Assembly: GCA_951213105.1 (NCBI GenBank)
Contig: OX578153.1
Coordinates: forward strand, 50,112,539 to 50,176,538
Source of the DNA: Amaurobius ferox
Taxonomy: Eukaryota > Arthropoda > Arachnida > Araneae > Amaurobiidae
Direction: 5' to 3'
Length of the DNA: 64,000 nucleotides
The notes beneath the pieces were generated by a model. The model had not been told where the DNA came from, searched no databases, and was given only the letters and a program-made list of their open reading frames with translations. Shown here one piece after another: positions 56,788 through 64,000 of the stretch (the stretch's first letter is position 1; each line of letters begins with the position of its first letter). Position numbers and translations under genes: made by a program.

Positions 56788-58116
56788 TTTTTGTGTGGTT
56801 TCGATTGATTGTTCTCTATTCTTGATCTCTTGTCTTGAGCTGATTATTATTGCCTATTCTTGATCTCTTGTCTTGAGCTGATTATTATTGCCTATTCTCA
56901 TTTTTGCAGAGTTTTATTTTTATTTACTTTTATATACTTTTAATTGTGATTTTTGAATCCTAATATTCTTCTCATCCCCCTTTCCAATGTAGTGATATGT
57001 AACCTTCTATCTTTATCCTTAGACTTGGCTTATAGTTACTCATTTGTAACAGATATGCTAGAGATGGGTTTTTTTGTACATACAGTAGTTTATGCAAAAA
57101 ATTTTCGATTAAAATCATTTAATTTTTATTTATAAATCCATTATGTTATTAGCTGCTTTGCGCAATATCATGATGAAAGTTTTATATTCTGTATTATTTT
57201 GTGTTTTATACATACTGACTTCTATTACATCTTTTAATTGTACATTTATATTTATTATTTACTTCTGAATTCAAACATCTATTTTTTGATTTTCATACTT
57301 GCAAAAAACTTTTTTAAAAAGGTAAAACCTGTTGTAAAGCTGCATTTGCGCTTATTGCAGAGTTTATTCTCTTTTTAATTTTAATTTTATTTTGTTTATT
57401 ATTATTATCGCTAACGCATTTCTATAGTTTAACTACAAGCCCATCTATGTCTTAATATGGCCCTCTTTGGATATTGTTTTTATTTATCTAACCCTTTCAT
57501 TCCTTCTTTTGATTCATTATGGTATGTCTTCACATTTCGCATTATGGAGTATTTTGGTTTGAGTTCTCTCATCGCTTTTATGATTTTTTCTGCGGGTTAT
57601 TGCTCTTTTTGGTAGATTTCACACTCGATTATTCAATCGTAATATATGTGTGTATAGTGCTGACATCTCTCGGCAGGCATTAGAGTTTATTGTGTTTTTT
57701 TGTGTATTTTTTTCTTTTCTGTATCTTTTAGTTAACCCAGACGTCAATATCTTTTATTGCTTATTTTTACATTTTAATCTAGACAAGTATTTCCACTATA
57801 TGTGGCCCTCTTTTGCCCGCAGTTGTAGGGATTCAGTCAGACACATACGTATTAACAGTTTTGTATATCTTCCATTCCGGATGAATATAATTATTTGTCC
57901 ACACTTCGCTTATTTATGAATATTTCGTATGAAAATCTCTTTTCTACTATGCTTGTTTTGTTACTCTCCAAAATTTCGATTCAATTCTTATGGTATTAGT
58001 TAAAATTTGAAATTCGTACCTGACAAAATAGTTTTTGGGGGGTTTATATTGGGAATTTTAATTAGAATTCGTGATGTAAATTTTCTTCATTACCTAGTGT
58101 CCGGTCTATTATTATT

Positions 58117-60678
58117 ATGAATTGGGATAATTATAGATCGACAAACATTGACCAATTAAGCGTTATAGACGATTTGGAAGAATACCATACCTTCTCTCAA
58201 TCTAAATCATATTCCTTCAATAGATGCAACAATCTTAGGTGCAAAACTTGTCCTTATGCTGACCCATTACAAATTAATAATAATTCCACTTCACAAAAAT
58301 TCTGCAAAGTTTTTAATTGCATATACAAACTTAATTGTACTATTTGTAACTTATCCTATATTGGCCAAACCAGCAACCCTTTACATCTGAGAATGAATGT
58401 CCACAGGGATCATATTAAAAAATTTGACCATAAAGTCTTTAATGATCTCCCTACCAAAAATCAATTTGAATATCAGCACTTTGCTACACACGGATTTAAA
58501 AATGTATCCCTTCATATTTTAGATATTAAAATTTCACTCACGGACAGATTAGTATTTGAAAATTATTACATTAAAAAATATAAAACTCTCTTCCCCTATG
58601 GCTTAAATCAAATTTATAATAATAATAATGTTGTTAACAATAGTTTTGAATACAATTCTCATAAATCTTCAGTATATAAACATCTTTTTCATTATTCAAA
58701 GTCATCATCTCCTAGTAAAAAGCGATATAAGCGTGGCAAAGGAAAAAGTAACTTAAGTAAAACTATTGATTACAAAGCAGACATTTTGAAATTACAATAT
58801 AATTATTCTCAAACTTTCAATTTTCTACCTGTTAGAACATGGTTATATAAAGTCAGAAAAAGCAAATTAAGTATTGTCTATACTCATTTTTTAAAATTAA
58901 AATTAACTCATGAGCATTTTAAACATTTATTTTTTGATCTGCTTCTTTCACGTACACATTTCTTAAATTACCACCTACTCCATTCACCAAATCCACATAC
59001 TAAAATAGCTTACTGTGTAATCTCTTTTAAACACCCTATTCTTAATTCTCTTAACTTCAATAATTTATTTGCAAAACATAAGCACTTGTTACCAGTAAAT
59101 GATATCAAAATACAAAAATCATTCAAATATAATTTACCAATTGGTAGAACTATTTACAATTACAATGAAGTTTCTAGGACATTAAACTCCGATGATCTTA
59201 CATCATGTGTATGCAGCAATCAAAATCTTGCCCCTTTTGTCAACTCCACTCATGGTCACATTATTACTGGGGATCTCAGTATAGTTCAGGATGCTATACT
59301 CAGGGATATTATGAATAAAGGGTCTAAATTTCGCATTCCATTCTGCCATCACCCTAAACAACTTCTTCAGTCTCTATCATTTGATTTTGATAAATTCATA
59401 TATCAACTTGCTTGTTCACATTCTATTCCTATTGAAGCATTCAATCTATGGAAGTATACGACCTTACATCTACTTAAAAATGTTATTATAAACACTAAAT
59501 TAACGAAGCCTAGGTATCCTTATAAACAACTCCTATCTGCTATCAAAGAACTACAACAACATTTTGTCATAACTTATGTAGATAAAGCTTCTAATAATTA
59601 TGCCATCATTTGTAAAAAATATTATGTTTCTCTGTTACAGAATTACTTAAAAGATAATCAAATTTTTAAATCCATTAATAATCAGTCTATCAAAATCAAA
59701 ACTAAAATGCTAAAATTATATACACAATTAAATATTAATTGTAAGTTTTTTAAATTTCCTTATGTTACTTTGGTTCCTAAATTCCACAAATCACCTCTCA
59801 GTTTTAGAACAGTCACTTGTGGACATAATACCTTTACCACTACAGCTAGTAAGTACTTGCTTAACTGTTTAAATCGAATTAATGAATCTCTTAAATTCAG
59901 GAATTCAGGATATTTCATTTTGAACAATAGTTTTGACTTAGTTAATCACCTTAGCAAGTTACCACAAATTCTTGGTTTCCAAACCTTTGATTTTAAAGAC
60001 CTATTTAATAATATTGTCATTAAAGATTTACATAAAGTTATTATCTCTCTTTATCATGACTATATATCTTCCAATCATGATGCTTTTAATGTCAAAAATT
60101 TTCCTATGCTCTTGCACTTTGTGTTATACAACAATTATATTATCCAAGGTGATAACATTTATTTACAAACATCTGGTGTACCACAAGGTGGCTGTAGTAG
60201 TAGTATACTCGCTAACTTATATCTTTATTATTATGAATGTCATTTTAACTCTAATTCATATATTATATATAGATATGTTGACGACTTAATTTGTATTATC
60301 ATTGATGATTCCTATCCCATTAATATTGATTTTTACCCGTCTAACCTAGAATTAATTCCTAATGAGCCTTGCGTTAGTCAAACTGTTAATTTTTTAGACC
60401 TCAATTTAGATACCCTCAATAATCATGTAATCACCAATCTATATGATAAAAAAGATTCTTACAACTTCACTATCATAAAGCTGCTATCATATCAATCTTG
60501 TAATTCTATTCAATTGTTTAGAAACATCATTTTAAACCAGCTATTTCGAATACATCGACTTTCTGATCCTCAGTTTCACTTTCTCCACATCAATAAACTT
60601 AAACGCATTTGTCAAAACTACCTATATCCGGAAGTATTTGTAAATAATATTATTAATAATTTCAAATATACCACGTAA
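58117..60678 (+). CDS. GIY-YIG endonuclease-reverse transcriptase of a permuted Penelope-like element
   Basis: This 853-residue protein would nick target DNA and reverse-transcribe the element RNA. An N-terminal Cys cluster (C37, C42, C45) precedes a GIY-YIG nuclease domain at about 63-166. The nuclease shows C63/C68/C74/C77 around IYKLNCTIC, YIGQT (81-85), R92 and H96 in LRMNVHR, E148 in FENYYIKKY, and closing GLN (162-164). A basic stretch KKRYKRGKGK (201-210) may be a nuclear signal. CVC (364-366) and HGHIITGDL (379-387) form the conserved pre-RT segment of this group. RT motifs follow: VDKA (488-491), PKFHK (554-558), FDFKDLF with catalytic D625, GVPQGG (687-692), YVDD (720-723) and FLDL (759-762). 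All catalytic residues are present. The start is the first ATG after an in-frame stop at 58072. Placing the endonuclease before the RT is the permuted order; canonical Penelope has it at the C-terminus. The Naiad assignment is inferred from domain order and motifs. Confidence 0.93.
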   Translation: MNWDNYRSTNIDQLSVIDDLEEYHTFSQSKSYSFNRCNNLRCKTCPYADPLQINNNSTSQKFCKVFNCIYKLNCTICNLSYIGQTSNPLHLRMNVHRDHIKKFDHKVFNDLPTKNQFEYQHFATHGFKNVSLHILDIKISLTDRLVFENYYIKKYKTLFPYGLNQIYNNNNVVNNSFEYNSHKSSVYKHLFHYSKSSSPSKKRYKRGKGKSNLSKTIDYKADILKLQYNYSQTFNFLPVRTWLYKVRKSKLSIVYTHFLKLKLTHEHFKHLFFDLLLSRTHFLNYHLLHSPNPHTKIAYCVISFKHPILNSLNFNNLFAKHKHLLPVNDIKIQKSFKYNLPIGRTIYNYNEVSRTLNSDDLTSCVCSNQNLAPFVNSTHGHIITGDLSIVQDAILRDIMNKGSKFRIPFCHHPKQLLQSLSFDFDKFIYQLACSHSIPIEAFNLWKYTTLHLLKNVIINTKLTKPRYPYKQLLSAIKELQQHFVITYVDKASNNYAIICKKYYVSLLQNYLKDNQIFKSINNQSIKIKTKMLKLYTQLNINCKFFKFPYVTLVPKFHKSPLSFRTVTCGHNTFTTTASKYLLNCLNRINESLKFRNSGYFILNNSFDLVNHLSKLPQILGFQTFDFKDLFNNIVIKDLHKVIISLYHDYISSNHDAFNVKNFPMLLHFVLYNNYIIQGDNIYLQTSGVPQGGCSSSILANLYLYYYECHFNSNSYIIYRYVDDLICIIIDDSYPINIDFYPSNLELIPNEPCVSQTVNFLDLNLDTLNNHVITNLYDKKDSYNFTIIKLLSYQSCNSIQLFRNIILNQLFRIHRLSDPQFHFLHINKLKRICQNYLYPEVFVNNIINNFKYTT

Positions 60679-61061
60679 TAATTTTACACATGCATTATTT
60701 ATCTTTGATTGGTTAACTCATTTTTGAAAATTCACCCATTCTTATCACCTTACTTACCACTTGGCCTGAGTCTAATACTGTTTACTATTTTAGAATGTCT
60801 ATTTTCCACTTGTCCTGAGTCCTATACTGTTTACTATTTTCGAAAGTCTCCATACTCATTATGTATCGTTCAATTGTATTCATTCCCACTCGCATTGACG
60901 AAGTGAGGTGAAATGCTCGCCCACTCGCATTGACGAAGTGAGGTGAAATGCTCAGTTACTAGTTTATCTTACACGTGCTGCTATTATTTCACATTACAGT
61001 TCGTGGAGGTATTGTTTTTCAGCTTTTGTATAATTCAATTGATTTATTTTTCTAATTCCAC

Positions 61062-61126
61062 TAGCCAGTAGACAGCTCCAATGGTGTCTATAGTTAAATA
61101 CTATCGCCATTGTCAGAAACTGGCTA
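61062..61126 (+). other. Conserved stem structure in 3' region, downstream copy
   Basis: Same nested helices as at 56656-56720: outer TAGCCAGT/ACTGGCTA, middle CAATGG/CCATTG, inner ATAGT/ACTAT. It lies about 25 nt upstream of the hammerhead-like core. Confidence 0.7.
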
Positions 61127-61151
61127 TTCTATCGGTTTTAATTCGAATTGT

Positions 61152-61193
61152 ATGGCTGTCCTGATGAGAATGCAATTTCGAACTGACCGCCAT
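61152..61193 (+). ncRNA. Hammerhead-like core, downstream copy
   Basis: ATGGCTGTC pairs with GACCGCCAT at 8 of 9 positions. Between them are CTGATGA, helix GAA/TTC with loop TGCAAT, and GAAC. One base differs from the upstream copy (GACCGCC against GACCACC), and it improves the outer helix by one pair. Hammerhead ribozymes are established parts of many Penelope-like elements. The missing GAAA and helix III leave activity doubtful. Confidence 0.45.
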
Positions 61194-61489
61194 TTTTTGT
61201 GTGGTTTCGATTGATTGTTCTCTATTCTTGATCTCTTGTCTTGAGCTGATTATTATTGCCTATTCTCATTTTTGCAGAGTTTTATTTTTATTTACTTTTA
61301 TATACTTTTAATTGTGATTTTTGAATCCTAATATTCTTCTCATCCCCCTTTCCAATGTAGTGATATGTAACCTTCTATCTTTATCCTTAGACTTGGCTTA
61401 TAGTTACTCATTTGTAACAGATATGCTAGAGATGGGTTTTTTTGTACATACAGTAGTTTATGCAAAAAATTTTCGATTAAAATCATTTA

Positions 61490-61498
<9 letters not shown>

Positions 61499-61562
<64 letters not shown>
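61499..61562. repeat. (TA)n microsatellite at the 3' end of the element
   Basis: An uninterrupted TA run of about 62 bases begins exactly where the retroelement sequence ends. The left end of the whole insertion (55158-55171) is also in a TA run. Confidence 0.95.
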
Positions 61563-61566
<4 letters not shown>

Positions 61567-62967
61567 GAATGTCGGAATTTCTCTCAAATTTGTCGCCAAG
61601 ATTACCGAATTTGTTTCCAGATACAGGCGACACAGACCTTCTAATTTTAACAGTGGTTTCCTGTTAGACATTCTTAAACATATGGTAGCACTTCCATTAC
61701 AGTTATCTGTTTTATCTCCGACACATTTACTTTATAATTTACTCCTAACCCCGCTCCCTGAGTAGTTTCGCATCGAAAAGCGACCGGACTTGACAAGTTT
61801 ACAAATTGAAGGTTGATTTTAAAAATAGTTTTTTCGCCGAAAAATCTTAAACTAAAACAATCCATCATGTTTCTGCTTTCTGATTTAAAGTGAGTGTCAA
61901 ATAATGCACTTATTTAGAAGAACCCAATTTTTTCCAGGCTATATACTGCAAACATTTGCATCATCTGCAAACCATTAGTTTTATTGGCTCTTGATTTTAA
62001 CAACACTATGGAGATCGTTCATTGTAATAAAGGATTTTTTTAAACATCTATTGCTCAGGATTGGCCATAGATGGAGCTTAGATGGGGACTGATGTTGATG
62101 CGGCTTCGAATTTCAGATGGTTTAGGGATTCACTAAGCATTTCAATTTCCGGTACTAGAGATGTGTCCAATTGCTTTTCTGAAAAGTCTGTACGAAATAA
62201 GTATGCAAAAAAGTATAAAAATGCTTAATAATTCTGTCAAAAGGGAAGTGTACACATTATTTACCAACATATGAAGGTTACAATACATACATATATTTTG
62301 TTCTGTACGTACATTAATTTAATTTTAATGGCGCAAAATAACACATAAAATGTGTGCATTTGAAAATAAAGTATATTCGCAATTTTAATGAATTGTGATT
62401 TCTCTTTGACTTGCACATTTAAAAATCGCACCCAGTTTCCACTGGTATTACCTAGAACAGTGGACTTCAACTTTTTATGAACCACGGCCAATATGTGAGA
62501 AAATTCGTATCCTTTAAATAAAAAGGCAGAATGGAACGCATCACAAAAACAGCTTCGTTATTTATTTACGCTAATAATTTAATTACTTGGCATCCAGATG
62601 TGAATTTTTTGCTTATTCTGATTAGCTACGCCTTTTGCTCGTTACAGCGTTCTTGAATTCCCCGTAAATTGTCCAGATAAGGTGTTATATAAAATAGGTG
62701 TTATATAAAATGTATTTGTAAAATATTATTGATGGCTATTAACGATACTCATAAATATTTTATTTTATATTTTCAGCAATCTCAAAGTATGTGGTGTGAT
62801 AATTGTTATCTATTTAAGGCTTAAGAAATTGCTGTACACATGACTGCCGGTCAATGTTTCTTTCAGGTATACCTCCGGGGGGAGGAATCACCCCCGGAGA
62901 CGAGTATTTGCTAACCGGAGACATTTTATTTTAACCTAGTACTTACTTATGTGACACAGCATTTAGA
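61563..62967. other. Right flank, no gene seen
   Basis: AT-rich sequence without a supported coding region. A small duplication GGTGTTATATAAAAT(A/G)... occurs at about 62680-62712. Confidence 0.45.
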
Positions 62968-63612
62968 TATACAGGATCTTTCAAAAGTCCGTATAAATTT
63001 TAAAAATGCATTAAAAATCGAAAAATCAACTCATTGAGGTACTACTTGTACCATAAGTATTGCCAGGACAGTTTTTTTTCACGTGAAAACATTTTATAGT
63101 TAAAAATCACCTACAGGTGGCGCTTTCCCGAATACATCTTCCAAAAGTATGCAAATGAGGATGTTATAAAAGAGCTGTAGTGCTCTGTAGATTCTTCATT
63201 TGATTCTTTAGTAAACGGTGAAAAGAAGAAGTTTTTACGAGAACGTTAACTTTGATCGAGAAAGCCTTGTTAGTGAAGCTGTATTACTTGAACGACGAAT
63301 CAGTATCGGATGCCTTGAGAAAATTCTGATTTAAGAAAAATCTAAAGGAAGGAAAAGGTCCTACACCCTTTTTAAGGGCACTTAGGTTTGTCACACGATT
63401 TGACACGTACAGTAAGTTATTTTAATTGTCTTCCCAATGCGTTCAGCGCCACCTATAGGTGATTTTTTAAACTACAAAAAACTTTTTACGTCAAAAAAAA
63501 ATACCGTCCTAGCAATACTTATAGTACAAACCGTACCTCACTCAGATGATTTTTCGATTTTAAATGAATTTTTAAAATTTAAGAAGGTCGCAGTTTAAAC
63601 GTATCGGACTTA
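62968..63612. mobile_element. Non-autonomous TIR element, about 150-bp arms
   Basis: The left arm from ACAGGATCTTTCAAAAGTCC contains ATCGAAAAATCAACTCA, GTACCATAAGTATTGCCAGG and TCACCTACAGGTGGCGCT. The right arm carries the reverse complements (AGCGCCACCTATAGGTGA, CCTAGCAATACTTATAGTAC, TGATTTTTCGATTTT). The interior of about 250 bp shows no transposase motif. The exact right boundary is approximate. Confidence 0.7.
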
Positions 63613-63739
63613 AAGTGTGTGAATAAAGCTTTATCGAAATAATTCATGTACACAATCTTATTGCTTGAAAACAATTCCATTCAAATCCATCCCGAACTCC
63701 AATAGATATTTAACATCAAAACGTATAATCGAATCTTGA

Positions 63740-63885
63740 CTTAAATATTATATCTCTCTACCAAGACCATCTGGTTTAACAAGGGTGTAAGGTATGTGGG
63801 TATGTGGGGGATGTACCCCCCAATTTAGACTGGAACCCAATAAGGGTGGCAACCACAGGAGTTGGTTCCTCCTTTGCCTGACATA
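63740..63885 (-). repeat. SINE-body-like remnant, minus strand
   Basis: On the minus strand the phrase TTATTGGGTTCCAGTCTAAA, then TTGGGGGGTACATCCCCCAC, then CTTACACCCTTGTTAAACCA resembles the body of the 5S SINE (CCCACTGGGTTCCGGTCTAA, then ATTGGGTGGCACTTCCCGG, then CCTTACACCTTTCTGGTAGG). No 5S head or target duplication is visible. Confidence 0.5.
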
Positions 63886-64000
63886 TCACCTGTCGGTAGA
63901 ACTTTCGGAACTACAGATTTATCGTACTCGTACTCCGCGTATAAACAGAATCCATCTTTTTATAATTTAACATGAAAAAATTTGAATATAATGAAAATAT

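Larger units (their letters stand above)
55172..57134 (+). mobile_element. 5'-truncated copy of the Penelope-like element (upstream partial unit)
   Basis: From 55172 on, this segment is collinear with the full copy from 59578 at a constant offset of 4406 bp through the coding end and the 3' region. Only a handful of substitutions are visible (for example AAACCC/AAATCC near 55262, GATTTAG/GACTTAG near 55529). A 38-bp tandem duplication (56822-56859 and 56860-56897) present only here changes the offset to 4368. The left boundary falls within a TA run. The right boundary (57134) runs without a gap into the 5' region of the full copy. The arrangement resembles the partial tandem or 'pseudo-LTR' structures known for Penelope-like elements. 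Confidence 0.9.
57135..61502 (+). mobile_element. Full-length Penelope-like retroelement, permuted (Naiad-type) organisation
   Basis: One unit of about 4368 bp: a 5' region of about 980 bp without genes (57135-58116), one intact ORF (58117-60678) and a 3' region of about 820 bp with a 36-bp direct duplication, a nested stem and a hammerhead-like core. It follows the truncated unit head-to-tail with no intervening base, and it ends in a (TA)n array. There are no long terminal repeats of retroviral type and no poly-A tail. The near identity of the two units and the open frame suggest a young insertion. The permuted GIY-YIG/RT order points to the Naiad/Chlamys group described from invertebrates and protists. 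Confidence 0.88.

Noticed and set aside
57650..57919. Small upstream ORF of the Penelope-like element as a second gene
   Set aside because: AT-rich, rich in F, L and Y, no domain; its counterpart cannot be checked in the truncated unit, so it is not supported.

Overview
The window looks like non-coding, transposon-packed DNA from an arthropod nuclear genome, most likely an arachnid such as a spider. This is an inference from AT-rich composition, dense nested transposon debris, Tc1/mariner and DUF4817-type transposase relics of the kind common in spider assemblies, and a permuted Penelope-like retroelement. No exon of a host gene could be supported anywhere. The only long intact reading frame is the 853-residue protein at 58117-60678.

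Layout. 1-15 kb holds a minisatellite, a DUF4817/mariner-type TIR element (1917-2984), hairpin-ended repeats, a decayed Tc1 element (8540-9850), a solo LTR (11718-12733) and a 5S-rRNA-derived SINE (14534-14927, 13-bp target duplication). 15-34 kb holds TA-flanked long-TIR elements (15553, 18280, 30735, 33325), members of the hairpin-ended ACTTTCC family, two more solo LTRs nested in that family, and a four-unit tandem array of a ~380-bp tRNA-like repeat (28250-29480). 34-55 kb holds a ~290-bp satellite, more ACTTTCC elements, a decayed mariner (42753-43869), a pogo/Tigger-like MITE (48386-49054) and a foldback element (52129-52410). 55-61.6 kb is the centrepiece: a 5'-truncated copy joined head-to-tail to a full copy of a Penelope-like retroelement. 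61.6-64 kb is AT-rich flank with one more TIR element and a SINE-like remnant.

How the parts relate. The Penelope-like protein has an N-terminal GIY-YIG endonuclease domain followed by a reverse transcriptase with intact catalytic motifs. This is the permuted order described for Naiad/Chlamys-type elements; canonical Penelope has the endonuclease at the C-terminus. Its 3' region carries a hammerhead-like core and a strong conserved stem in both copies. Elsewhere, several tiny insertions flanked by 13-19 bp duplications share one 3' tail with the 5S SINE, which points to mobilisation by a single LINE machinery. Three repeat subfamilies (called alpha, beta and gamma here) share ACTTTCC...GGAAAGT ends with a perfect or near-perfect terminal hairpin on one side, and may be one superfamily of non-autonomous elements.
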